A stretch of 64,000 nt of DNA from UBA1413 sp964461455 (GTDB taxonomy: Bacteria; Bacteroidota; Bacteroidia; Bacteroidales; Prolixibacteraceae), in assembly GCA_964461455.1 (NCBI GenBank), contig CAYWUJ010000002.1, positions 1 through 64,000 of the forward strand. The letters are read 5' to 3'. Made by a program: the position numbers and the translations under genes. Under the pieces are notes generated by a model. The model did no database searches, was not told where the DNA came from, and worked only from the letters and a program-made list of their open reading frames with translations. The stretch's first letter is position 1. Each line of letters opens with the position of its first letter. Of the stretch, positions 7,348-16,083 are shown one piece after another.

Positions 7348-7959
7348 TCAGCTCATCGGCTCCATGCAACCGGGTTTCCGGAGCAGGGAACGGACATAAA
7401 ACAGGAAATAGAAGATCAGGGCAAAAAGCACAGCAGGGACCAGCACGTCGATCCACTTCAGAAACTGGAAGAAAAAAAGTAAGCGGCCGACATAAGCCAT
7501 CGACATCAGGGTCAGAATAAACATGGGCAGAAGCATCCGTATTTCCCGGCGTTCCATGATAAACCAGGCCATGGCGATCCATATGACTCCCAGACTGATA
7601 AGTCCGGCACCTTCCGCATATTTGGGAATAAGGAATTTGGTCACTCCGTAAATGAGGGGAATGAGGCCGGCAACCATCAAACCGCGCAACAGGCTGCGGA
7701 AAAGACGCCCCTGGCCGTGGGCATCTTCCGGACAGGGGAAAAGGGAGAACTTCCTGACAGGCTCGTCAAATTCCGGGGAGGCCAGATCCTCCTCCCTTCT
7801 GATGATCCCCCGGCGAAGAGCTTCCCGTACCGCTTCTTCGGCAGCTTCGGGTTGGTAATGTTTCCGCATTTTCAACGTCTTCACCAGCTCTTCATGCGAC
7901 AAAGCCCTGATTTTGGAAACCATGTACCCCGGAGAACCTTCCCGATCCTTCTCTTCCAT
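7348..7959 (-). CDS. Conserved hypothetical membrane protein
   Basis: The 203-residue protein is not assigned to a named family. Residues 1-60 are charged and helical (HEELVKTLKMRKHYQPEAAEEAVREAL), resembling short helical modules found at the N-terminus of some Bacteroidota membrane proteins. Residues about 90-195 carry four hydrophobic segments ending with a basic tail. It is divergent from the alcohol dehydrogenase gene. A 12-bp direct repeat (CAGCAGGTCAGC at 7324 and 7341) overlaps its 3' end. Coding confidence comes from the clean alternation of charged and membrane segments; function is unknown. Confidence 0.7.
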   Translation of the reverse strand: MEEKDREGSPGYMVSKIRALSHEELVKTLKMRKHYQPEAAEEAVREALRRGIIRREEDLASPEFDEPVRKFSLFPCPEDAHGQGRLFRSLLRGLMVAGLIPLIYGVTKFLIPKYAEGAGLISLGVIWIAMAWFIMERREIRMLLPMFILTLMSMAYVGRLLFFFQFLKWIDVLVPAVLFALIFYFLFYVRSLLRKPGCMEPMS

Positions 7960-8000
7960 TGCCTGTTTATTTTATCAGGGCCGAATTTAAGAACATTTTC

Positions 8001-8008
8001 TATTTTTG
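8001..8008 (+). promoter_or_regulatory. -7 box of alcohol dehydrogenase gene
   Basis: TATTTTTG matches TAnnTTTG 33 bases upstream of ATG 8042; no clear -33 TTTG at the expected distance. Confidence 0.45.
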
Positions 8009-8041
8009 GTTGTTGAATGAAGCGTATAAAAACTTTTAACT

Positions 8042-9202
8042 ATGTACAATTTTGAGTATAAAAATCCGGTAAAGATCATTTTCGGGAAAGGGACCATCGC
8101 CAAACTGACGGAGGAAATCCCTGCAAATCAAAGAATTCTTCTCACTTACGGGGGCGGCAGCATCTTTAATAACGGGGTGTACGACCAGGTAAAGAAAGCT
8201 CTGGAAGGATTTGACGTGGTGGAATTCGGGGGAATTGAAGCCAATCCCACATATGAAACCTGTATGAAAGCCCTGGAAGTGGTCAAAAAGGAGAACATCG
8301 GGTTTCTGCTGGCCGTTGGGGGAGGTTCCGTGATTGACGGCACCAAGTTTATCGCTGCTGCCGCCTGTTATGAAAAGGGGGATCCCTGGGATTTCCTCTC
8401 AGGAAAGGATACAGACCCGATCACCCGGGCCATGCCCCTGGGAACCGTCCTTACCCTTCCGGCAACCGGCAGTGAGATGAACGGCAATTCCGTCGTTTCC
8501 AGGGTCAGCACCCAGGAGAAGATGTCGTTCGGCTCGCAGGCCGTCCTTCCCCTGTTTTCCATTCTTGACCCCCAGACCATCTTTTCCCTTCCCGACCGTC
8601 AGGTGGCCAATGGCGTAGTCGATGCCTTTGTGCATGTGATGGAACAATACCTGACCTTCCCGGTGAACGCCCCGCTGCAGGACCGCATGGCCGAAGGAAT
8701 TCTCCTTACCCTGATTGAAGAGGGTCCGAAAGTTCTCGAAAACAGAACCGACTACGATGTCGCCGCCAATTTCATGTGGAGCGCTACCATGGCCCTGAAC
8801 GGACTCATCGGACAGGGAGTGCCCCAGGACTGGGCCACCCATGGTATCGGCCATGAACTCACCGCCTTCCACGGCATTGACCACGCCCGCACCCTGGCTA
8901 TCGTACTTCCCGGGGTCATGAATATCCGCAGAAAGGTGAAAGAAGAGAAAATCCTCCAGTACGGGGAACGCATCTGGGGAATCACTGAAGGAACCATTGA
9001 TGAGCGAATCGACAGAACCATTGCCGGTACAATCCGGTTCTTTGAAAAAATGGGAACCCCCACCACCCTCTCCTATTACGGAGTGACCGACTCCACCATC
9101 GAAAAAATCGAAAAAAGGTTCGCCCAAAGGAATACCCTCCTGGGTGAAAAAAGAGACATCGACAGCAAGGTGACCCGGGCGATTCTTACCGACAGGCTCT
9201 GA
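8042..9202 (+). CDS. Iron-containing alcohol dehydrogenase, YqhD/BdhA type
   Basis: The 386-residue cytoplasmic NAD(P)H-dependent enzyme reduces aldehydes to alcohols. The N-terminal NF.YKNPVKIIFGKG, the nucleotide-binding GGGS segments (near 38 and 93) and the metal-ligand region D..VH..EQYLT, then GIGHELTAFHGIDHA, are those of group III metal-dependent alcohol dehydrogenases. The overall match is best with the YqhD/butanol dehydrogenase subgroup, often NADPH-linked. It probably disposes of toxic aldehydes or fermentation electrons. It stands alone and is followed by a strong hairpin terminator. Confidence 0.92.
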   Translation: MYNFEYKNPVKIIFGKGTIAKLTEEIPANQRILLTYGGGSIFNNGVYDQVKKALEGFDVVEFGGIEANPTYETCMKALEVVKKENIGFLLAVGGGSVIDGTKFIAAAACYEKGDPWDFLSGKDTDPITRAMPLGTVLTLPATGSEMNGNSVVSRVSTQEKMSFGSQAVLPLFSILDPQTIFSLPDRQVANGVVDAFVHVMEQYLTFPVNAPLQDRMAEGILLTLIEEGPKVLENRTDYDVAANFMWSATMALNGLIGQGVPQDWATHGIGHELTAFHGIDHARTLAIVLPGVMNIRRKVKEEKILQYGERIWGITEGTIDERIDRTIAGTIRFFEKMGTPTTLSYYGVTDSTIEKIEKRFAQRNTLLGEKRDIDSKVTRAILTDRL

Positions 9203-9310
9203 GAACCTTTTACCAATAATGGGGATGTCGAAATGGTCATGCCAGTACACCTGTAAGGCCGCAAACCTCCCCTTCCCATGGGTTATCAGGCGATAATCGA
9301 TTTTATTTAT

Positions 9311-9343
9311 AAAGCCGCAGAAAAACGTTTTTTCTGCGGCTTT
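9311..9343. terminator. Rho-independent terminator after alcohol dehydrogenase
   Basis: AAAGCCGCAGAAAAA and TTTTTTCTGCGGCTTT form a long near-perfect hairpin around CG, followed by T-rich DNA. It separates the dehydrogenase from the following secreted-protein gene. Confidence 0.85.
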
Positions 9344-9425
9344 GTATTTTCATTTTCCTTAACTTGCATAAAATATAAAAGAGTCATCAATATTATTTTA
9401 CCAAAACCTCTAAATTGTAACCATC

Positions 9426-10571
9426 ATGAAATCAAAACTTTACTTCACAATCGCCTTGTTTTTTCTTTTTCCGCTTGTTTCAGGGGCCCAGTTTTATGAT
9501 TACCTGAACATGCTGGGGGAAGAGTGGATCAACAACACCTGGCGGAATCAGGTCATGACCACCAATGAATTTGATACCGGCGGAAAGATTAAGAAAACAA
9601 CCATGTCAGAATGGGACACCCTCGCCACCAAATGGGTCGACTACACCATCCTGACTTATACCCTGAACGGGGACAATACCCTAAAGGAAACCCTGACAAC
9701 CATCTGGAACGAGGATGATGAGATATGGGAGGATGGCATGAAAACCACCTATACATACAACTCGGCCAAAGACGTCCTGACCCAGACCATCTATATGTTC
9801 GCAGATCCCGACTGGATGGAATTCTCCTCCATTGCATACACCTACAACAGTTCGGGACAGCTGACCCGGGAGCTCGTGAGAAGCCTCAGCTTCTTTACCG
9901 GAATGATGGAGGAATACAGCGAGGAGATTTATGAATACAATACCGACGGAACCGAAAGCAGAAGCACCTACCGGATCAAACCCGACGGAAGCACCACCTT
10001 TCAGGATGCAAGCCGAAACAGTTACGGCTACAAGACAGAAAACGGACAAAAAGTGGTAGCCACGGTGCTTTTCGAGATTTTCGACGGGGAAAACTGGGTT
10101 TCCGACAGCAGGTCCCTCCATGATTATAACAGCGATGCCACTGTGAATGAGGTGATCGATCAGGAGTATGACCAGGAAAATTGGGTAAACAGTGCCAAAG
10201 ACGTATACGCTTACAAGAACGGAAAAGCCTGGCAGGTGGTCAGTCAGGAGTGGGACCCCGGTCGTCCCGGATGGGTGAATATCTCCAGGGTCACCTTCAA
10301 TTATCAGGGCACCACGGGCGTTTCCCGGCCTCTGACCGCAGAAGTGAGGGCGTTTCCCAATCCTTTCACCAGCGAAGTCAGAATTGGTCTCTCCGGGTCA
10401 GCACCTGTCAGGGGACAGGTTTTCAATTTGGCAGGACAGCTCATCCTTGACCTCCCGGAAATGAGGAACGGGGAGCTGCTTCATCTGGAGCAGTTGCCCC
10501 GGGGCAGTTATTTTCTCAGGACCGCCACTCCGGAAGGAGGAAATACCATTCAGCTGATCAAGTCGCGGTAA
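9426..10571 (+). CDS. T9SS-exported repeat protein
   Basis: The 381-residue protein has a signal peptide (MKSKLYFTIALFFLFPLVSGAQ) and a C-terminal type IX sorting domain of about 75 residues (VRAFPNPFTSEVRIGL ... GQLILDL ... LPRGSYFLR). Between them are about six repeats of roughly 40 residues with Y-x-Y-N at the turn and W-x-x-x-x-W-x-x segments, reminiscent of YD/RHS-like or YTYN repeat proteins of Bacteroidota. It is expected to be secreted across the outer membrane and anchored or released. No catalytic motif is visible. Confidence 0.8.
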   Translation: MKSKLYFTIALFFLFPLVSGAQFYDYLNMLGEEWINNTWRNQVMTTNEFDTGGKIKKTTMSEWDTLATKWVDYTILTYTLNGDNTLKETLTTIWNEDDEIWEDGMKTTYTYNSAKDVLTQTIYMFADPDWMEFSSIAYTYNSSGQLTRELVRSLSFFTGMMEEYSEEIYEYNTDGTESRSTYRIKPDGSTTFQDASRNSYGYKTENGQKVVATVLFEIFDGENWVSDSRSLHDYNSDATVNEVIDQEYDQENWVNSAKDVYAYKNGKAWQVVSQEWDPGRPGWVNISRVTFNYQGTTGVSRPLTAEVRAFPNPFTSEVRIGLSGSAPVRGQVFNLAGQLILDLPEMRNGELLHLEQLPRGSYFLRTATPEGGNTIQLIKSR

Positions 10572-10653
10572 CCGGAGGCGCCTCAAGGGCCTTGCAGAAC
10601 AGCCGCCCCACCTTCGCGGAAAGTGCACACAAAAGAACCGGTAATCCCATAAA

Positions 10654-11457
10654 CTACCGGTTCTTATTTATGATGTCGCTGATCATGGTGTCGTAGGCTT
10701 CGGCCAGCCGTTTCACCAGCGGATGCTCCGAAGGAAAGAGGAATTCATTTACCTTACGTATGGGCAGCAGCTTCGGGGAAGTTCCCGTCAGAAAGGCGGC
10801 TTCTGCGTGCGGCAGTTCCTCAAGGGCCATACTGCGGGTTTCCACCCGCAATCCCTCCCTGCTGATCAGCTCCAGCACCTTCTGCCGGGTGATCCCGGGA
10901 AGGACCTCATCTGACGGAGCTGTGAGGAGAATCCCCTCCTTTATAAAGAAGACATTGGAGCGGCTTCCCTCGGTGATATTTCCATCGCGGTTCACCAGCA
11001 GCACCTCGTATACCCCGAGATCTCTGATCATCCGGTCGGCAGCTTCCCGCAAGCCTTCCTGAACCACCTTGGCATTGGGGTCATGACGCTCGGCATCCAG
11101 CAACCCACAGACAACCCCCAGGCGGTACTCCTCTTCCCCGGGGTAGTGGTGGGGAATGAAGCCGGCCAGGAACTTCCCTGCAGGCCGCCAGCTCCACGAA
11201 AAACGGATATTCCCCTCGGTCACACCGTTGACCGCCGTCAACTTACGCAGCAACCCGACTATGGTCTCCTTGTCCATGGGAATCCCGAGGTGACAAAGCC
11301 ACGCCGAGTGATAAAACCGGTCGAGATGATCCTCCAGAAACAGAGGAACCCCGTCCATCACCCTGACCACCTCGTAAATCTCCACGCCCCCGGGAGGCAC
11401 ATAGGCCGTCACCTCCCTGACCGACAAATCCTCTATATAATACTTATGCTTCAGCAT
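10654..11457 (-). CDS. Class IV PLP aminotransferase / lyase
   Basis: A 267-residue fold-type IV PLP enzyme. Motifs are EVVRVMDGVPLFLEDHLDRF near the N-terminus, DPNAKVVQ with the likely PLP lysine, and NITEGSRSNVFFIKEG, then VLPGITRQKVLEL. These fit branched-chain aminotransferase-like proteins or aminodeoxychorismate lyase (PabC); sequence alone does not choose. I place the start at ATG 11457, preceded by AGAGGAGA, because the 51-residue upstream extension has no family match and overlaps the divergent regulator's leader. It is divergently arranged to the pectin-locus sensor but probably unrelated. Confidence 0.82.
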   Translation of the reverse strand: MLKHKYYIEDLSVREVTAYVPPGGVEIYEVVRVMDGVPLFLEDHLDRFYHSAWLCHLGIPMDKETIVGLLRKLTAVNGVTEGNIRFSWSWRPAGKFLAGFIPHHYPGEEEYRLGVVCGLLDAERHDPNAKVVQEGLREAADRMIRDLGVYEVLLVNRDGNITEGSRSNVFFIKEGILLTAPSDEVLPGITRQKVLELISREGLRVETRSMALEELPHAEAAFLTGTSPKLLPIRKVNEFLFPSEHPLVKRLAEAYDTMISDIINKNR

Positions 11458-11612
11458 TCTCCTCTGGTTAAATATAAGGGAAACGAATTTAGCCTTTATT
11501 TTGGGAAATGGGGCAGACAAAATGCCTTGCTTTTTTTTCGTAATTTCACCCCTTGGCAACCGGAGGGTCATCTCTCCTGTTCCCGATACAGCTGACCATA
11601 AAACAGACACCC

Positions 11613-14600
11613 TTGAAAAGTAAAACTGAATTACTGCTCTTTCTGGCCTTTCTGGTCATTGGATTGGTTGCTCGCCGGGTTTCCCCGGCCCAGGGAAATA
11701 CCTTCAGTTTTGAGTATTTCTCGCAGGAGGACGGACTGAGCAACAATCAGGTACAGTGCATTTTCCAGGACAAGAGAGGGTTTATGTGGTTCGGAACCAG
11801 CCAGGGGATCAACCGTTTTGACGGCTACCGCTTCACCAGGTTTGTCAGCAAGCCCGGTGACACCACCTCCCTGCGGGGCAACCTGGTCAGGACCATTTGC
11901 GAAGACTCGCGGGGGATGCTCTACGCAGGAACGGAAAACGGAGGACTCAACCTTTTCGACCGTGAAAAGGAGACCTTTATCCCGGTATTCAAATCGTTCG
12001 GTGAGGTGGTCCCCGACAATGTTTCCGTCAATGAAATCAGGGAGGACGATCAGCAACGGCTATGGATCGGCACCGACAACGGCGTATTGCGCTATATCCC
12101 CGGAAAGGAACTCATCCGCATTCATCCCCGTCTGACACCGGGAAGCCGCCCCTTCGACCACGCCTTTGTCAGGGTGATGACCTTCGGAGACCATGGAAAA
12201 CTCTGGCTGGGCACCAACAGCGGCGTTTTTCTCCTCGACACCGCCACTCTGGAAATCAACTCCTTTTCCCTCCCGGCGCCTCCCTCCCACAACGAAGAGA
12301 TCTGGAGCCTCTTCACCGATAACGACGGAAAGATATGGGCCGGCACCTATGACAACGGCATCTTCATCATCAACAGGGAAGGCCACTTGGAGAGCCATTT
12401 CTTTCCTGATCCCGCCAATAACAGGAGCCGCACGGTGAGGGCCATCGCCCGCGACAAAAAGGGGGACTACTGGCTGGGAACGCGCGGAGGACTCTACATC
12501 TACACTCCCGGGAAAGGGATCACCGGCACCTATGCCCATGACGAAAGGGAAGCCCGCAGCCTCTCGGGAAACTCGGTCCTCGACATCTTCCACGACCGCC
12601 ACGGAGATACCTGGATCGGCACCCGCACGGGTATCAACTTTCTGATTCACAGTAAGCAACAATTCCGGAATTTCAGGGCCATGCCCCATGACCGGCGCTA
12701 TCTCAACAGCAATGAAATATGGGCTTTCCACATCGGTTCCGACGGAAAAATATGGATTGGCACCGAAGATGGGGGCGTTAACATCTATGACCCCGCCACC
12801 CAAACTTTCGACTACCTCGTCAACACCCCCGGGAATCCCGCCACCCTCTCCTCCAACTGCATCAAGGACTTCCTCGAAGATGGCCACGGACACCTGATGA
12901 TCGCCACCTTCAGGGGAGGGATCAACCTCCTCGACCAGCGAACGGGAAAGATCACCCACCTCCGGAATATTCCGGGTGACGAAAGCTCCCTCTCCGACGA
13001 CCGCGCCTGGTGTCTCTTTCGCGACAGCCGGGGGCAGATATGGACCGGGACCACCTCGGGCATGGACCGCTATGACCCCGTTACCCGGAAGTTCACCCCC
13101 TTCAGGGAACTGGGAAAGAACATCCAGGTCAACTGGATCAACGAAGACCGCGACGGCAACCTCTGGATTGGCGCCCGTGACGAACTCATCATCTACAACC
13201 CCGACTCCCGCCGTTTCTTCCGGCATCCCGAGAACACCCGTGATTTCCTCCAGGACTCCTCAGACCGGATCTGGATCGCCACCCTCACCCGGGGATTGGC
13301 CCTCTATTCCGCGGAAGAAGGAGCCCTCCGCTGTTTCACGGAAGACGACGGTCTGGCCAACAACCAGGCCATCAGCATCCTCGAAGATGACCACCACTTC
13401 CTCTGGATCGGCACCACCAACGGCCTCTCCCGCTTCAATCCCGAAACCGGATATTTCCAGACCTTCTCCGGAAAAGACGGCCTCCAGAACAGCCAGTTCA
13501 ATTACGGAGCGGCCCTCAAAACCAGCCAGGGGAAACTTCTTTTCGGGGGCATTTCAGGCTTCAACATCTTTGACCCCCAGGAAGTCATTATCCATGAGGC
13601 CGGAGCTCCCATGGTGCTGACGGAACTGCGCCTCTTTAACAAAAAAGTGGAAATCGGCCAGGAACGTAAACCTGTGCTTCCCAGAAGCATTACGGAAACG
13701 GAGGCCATCACCCTCCCCTTTGACCAGAAAGTCATCACCATCGAATACGCCGCCCTCAATTACGTCAACTCCCCGAATAATCTATACTCTTACTTTCTCG
13801 AGGGTTTCGACAACAACTGGACCGACCCCTCGCCCCTCAGGTCGGCAACCTATACCAACCTGAACCCGGGCGACTACACCTTTCATGTGAAAAGCGTCAT
13901 CCCCGGAGTACCCGATGCCGGAAACGACATCACCCTGAAAATCAGCATCCTCCCACCCTTTTGGAAAACAGGACTCTTCAGAATTCTCACCTTCCTGGTG
14001 GTCGCCCTGCTCATCTATGCCCTCCTGCGCTTCATGATCAACCGGGAAAAACTCGAAAACGAACTGGCCTTCGAAAAAATCAAGGCCCGGAAACTCCACG
14101 AACTCGATATGCTGAAGCTGAGGTTCTTCACCAATATTTCACACGAGATCAGGACCCCTCTGACCCTCATTCTCGGCCCCTTAGAAAAGATACGCAACCG
14201 GCAGGTCCCCCCCGGACAAATGGAGTCCCTGCTCGAAATCATGCACCGCAATGCACGTCAGCTCAACCAGCTGATCAACCAGATCCTGGACTTCAGAAAA
14301 CTGGAATCGGGAAGCCTCAAACCCGAGCTGGCCGACGGTGAACTCGTGACATTCATACAGGGCATCGTCGCACAATTCGACCATCTGGCCCGGGAAAAAG
14401 AGATCAGATACTCCTTCAACTCCCTGGTCGACAAAATCTTTTGCCGCTTCGACGCCGACAAGGTCGAGAAAATTGTGAGCAACCTCCTCTCGAATGCCTT
14501 CAAGTTCACGGAGAAGGAAGGTAAGGTCACCGTGACCCTGGCCCTGGTGGTCGACAGCACTTCCGGGAACAAGGAGAAGGGCGATGACGGCAGCCACTTC

Positions 14601-15683
14601 ATTGAGTTCAGCGTCAGGGACAGCGGCCGCGGAATCCCGGCCAGCCAGCTCGACAAGATCTTCATACGGTTTTTTCAGTCGGGTGAAAAAAGCGACCTCC
14701 CCGGAACGGGAATTGGCCTGGCCCTGGTCAATGAACTGGTCAAACTGCTCGGCGGGGAGATTTTCGTAAAGAGTAAGCCGGAACAGGGTTCCCGCTTCAC
14801 GGTCAGGCTCCCCTATCTGGAAGCGGAAAACCCACCCGCGACAGAACCCTGCGGCGACGAGCCGGAAATCGCAAGAACCGGAACTCCTTCCCAAAACGAA
14901 GAAGAGAGAAGATTCAGGGAAAAAATCATGCTGATCATCGAAGACAATGCCGATGTCAGGCTCTTCATCCGCAGCCACTTCGAAAGCATCTACACGGTGG
15001 TGGAAGCCTCCGATGGCCAGCAGGGATGGGAAGAAGCCCTGAAAAATATCCCCGATATCATCCTCTGCGATATCATGATGCCCCGGGTCGACGGTTATGA
15101 ACTGCTGCGCAGAATCAAAAACGACGAAAGGACATCCCATATTCCGGTCATCCTGCTCACGGCCCTCAATTCCCGCGAAAATGAGATGGAAGGCCTCTCG
15201 GGGGGAGCCGACGACTACATCGTCAAACCCTTCGACCTCGCCCTTCTGCAAACAAAAATCGAAAATATCCTCTCCATCAGGCAGTCGCTCAAGGACCGGT
15301 ATTCGGGAGAAGTCATCCTGCAACCCCGCAACGTTTTGATCACCACCCACGATGAACGGTTCCTGAAAAAGGCCATAGAAATCGTCGAAAACAATATCGC
15401 CGACCCTGACCTCGACATAGAACGGTTCTCGGCAGAAGCAGGCGTGAGCCGCATGCAGCTTTACCGCAAGCTGGGGGCCCTCACCGACATGACGGTCAGG
15501 GAATTCATCAGGGATATCCGCCTGAAAAGAGCCGCCCAGCTCCTGCAGCAAAAAAACATGAACGTATCAGAAATCGCCTGGGCCACCGGCTTCCGCGACC
15601 CCTCCCACTTCCGCAAATGCTTCCGCCAGAAATTCGGCATGAGCGCCACCGAATATGCCGGCGAAGAAAAGGGACAGGATTAG
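11613..15683 (+). CDS. Hybrid two-component system sensor/regulator (HTCS) of the pectin locus
   Basis: This 1356-residue protein joins sensor, kinase, receiver and DNA-binding domains. Signal peptide MKSKTELLLFLAFLVIGLVA from a TTG start; the longer frame from 11553 would put 20 polar residues before it. About 14 Reg_prop propeller repeats (I-W-I-G-T pattern) and a Y_Y_Y domain form the periplasmic sensor to about 780. A membrane helix (785-808), HisKA with H844 in SHEIRTPL, HATPase (about 950-1070; GTGIGLAL), receiver with D1153 in DIMMPRVDG and K in VKPFD, and a C-terminal AraC helix-turn-helix (1262-1350) follow. Proteins of this design bind oligosaccharide directly and activate the adjacent utilisation locus. 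Candidate operators lie at 15787-15868. Confidence 0.95.
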   Translation: MKSKTELLLFLAFLVIGLVARRVSPAQGNTFSFEYFSQEDGLSNNQVQCIFQDKRGFMWFGTSQGINRFDGYRFTRFVSKPGDTTSLRGNLVRTICEDSRGMLYAGTENGGLNLFDREKETFIPVFKSFGEVVPDNVSVNEIREDDQQRLWIGTDNGVLRYIPGKELIRIHPRLTPGSRPFDHAFVRVMTFGDHGKLWLGTNSGVFLLDTATLEINSFSLPAPPSHNEEIWSLFTDNDGKIWAGTYDNGIFIINREGHLESHFFPDPANNRSRTVRAIARDKKGDYWLGTRGGLYIYTPGKGITGTYAHDEREARSLSGNSVLDIFHDRHGDTWIGTRTGINFLIHSKQQFRNFRAMPHDRRYLNSNEIWAFHIGSDGKIWIGTEDGGVNIYDPATQTFDYLVNTPGNPATLSSNCIKDFLEDGHGHLMIATFRGGINLLDQRTGKITHLRNIPGDESSLSDDRAWCLFRDSRGQIWTGTTSGMDRYDPVTRKFTPFRELGKNIQVNWINEDRDGNLWIGARDELIIYNPDSRRFFRHPENTRDFLQDSSDRIWIATLTRGLALYSAEEGALRCFTEDDGLANNQAISILEDDHHFLWIGTTNGLSRFNPETGYFQTFSGKDGLQNSQFNYGAALKTSQGKLLFGGISGFNIFDPQEVIIHEAGAPMVLTELRLFNKKVEIGQERKPVLPRSITETEAITLPFDQKVITIEYAALNYVNSPNNLYSYFLEGFDNNWTDPSPLRSATYTNLNPGDYTFHVKSVIPGVPDAGNDITLKISILPPFWKTGLFRILTFLVVALLIYALLRFMINREKLENELAFEKIKARKLHELDMLKLRFFTNISHEIRTPLTLILGPLEKIRNRQVPPGQMESLLEIMHRNARQLNQLINQILDFRKLESGSLKPELADGELVTFIQGIVAQFDHLAREKEIRYSFNSLVDKIFCRFDADKVEKIVSNLLSNAFKFTEKEGKVTVTLALVVDSTSGNKEKGDDGSHFIEFSVRDSGRGIPASQLDKIFIRFFQSGEKSDLPGTGIGLALVNELVKLLGGEIFVKSKPEQGSRFTVRLPYLEAENPPATEPCGDEPEIARTGTPSQNEEERRFREKIMLIIEDNADVRLFIRSHFESIYTVVEASDGQQGWEEALKNIPDIILCDIMMPRVDGYELLRRIKNDERTSHIPVILLTALNSRENEMEGLSGGADDYIVKPFDLALLQTKIENILSIRQSLKDRYSGEVILQPRNVLITTHDERFLKKAIEIVENNIADPDLDIERFSAEAGVSRMQLYRKLGALTDMTVREFIRDIRLKRAAQLLQQKNMNVSEIAWATGFRDPSHFRKCFRQKFGMSATEYAGEEKGQD

Positions 15684-15786
15684 CCCTTTCTGCTCACCTT
15701 AAGCCCTTACTATCCTCTCCCTTTTTCTGAATGCAGGATTCCCCCCTGATCCGAAATTCTGAACGGCAGAATCCCTTGTATTCTTC

Positions 15787-15868
15787 TTTTGGGAAGAGTA
15801 TCCCCGCTTTTTGGGAAGACAGACCCCCACAGGGAGGTTTTACCCCCTTCATTGGGAAACGGCAAGTC
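15787..15868 (+). promoter_or_regulatory. Three phased TTGGGAA elements, candidate HTCS operators
   Basis: TTGGGAA begins at 15789, 15811 and 15852. The first two share TTTTGGGAAGA-N4-CCCC. Spacings of 22 and 41 bp are close to two and four helical turns, placing the sites on one DNA face. The last ends about 32 bp before the -7 box at 15890, where an AraC-type activator would contact polymerase. The AraC-domain sensor is encoded immediately upstream. Confidence 0.5.
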
Positions 15869-15889
15869 CCCTCTCTGTGAATAATGGTC

Positions 15890-15897
15890 TAACTTTG
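15890..15897 (+). promoter_or_regulatory. -7 box at the head of the pectin operon
   Basis: TAACTTTG is a perfect Bacteroidota -7 element with no TTTG at -33, as expected for an activator-dependent promoter. Transcription from about 15902 would include the small peptide gene at 15920 and then GH105. Confidence 0.5.
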
Positions 15898-15919
15898 ACT
15901 ATAATCAAACCGTAACCTG

Positions 15920-16024
15920 ATGGAGGATAAAAGCAAAGAGATAAGAAGGCTTTCCGTCCTTATTATGCTCATCACCCTTGGCCTCATTGCCGCACTGGTG
16001 GCCCTCATCTTCATCACCCTTTGA
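15920..16024 (+). CDS. 34-residue single-pass membrane peptide
   Basis: ATG 15920 opens a 34-codon frame: a charged head MEDKSKEIRRLS, then an uninterrupted hydrophobic stretch of about 22 residues (VLIMLITLGLIAALVALIFITL) up to the stop. It lies about 20 bases after the inferred transcription start at 15902, and 59 bp ahead of GH105. The charge pattern (positive residues just before the helix) predicts an inner-membrane peptide with its N-terminus inside. No family is recognised. It could tune the HTCS or be a leader peptide; coding is inferred from composition and position. Confidence 0.45.
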   Translation: MEDKSKEIRRLSVLIMLITLGLIAALVALIFITL

Positions 16025-16083
16025 ATATCCCGGAATTTAATCAACTCTGAACCTGAACGATAGATACTATAAACCTGACAAAT

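Noticed and set aside
11553..11612. Upstream TTG start of the hybrid sensor
   Set aside because: It would place 20 polar residues before the signal peptide; TTG 11613 gives a normal signal.
12060..15551. Long minus-strand open frames (388 and 456 residues) opposite the hybrid sensor gene
   Set aside because: They are shadows of a GC-rich coding strand; the plus-strand protein has complete domains.
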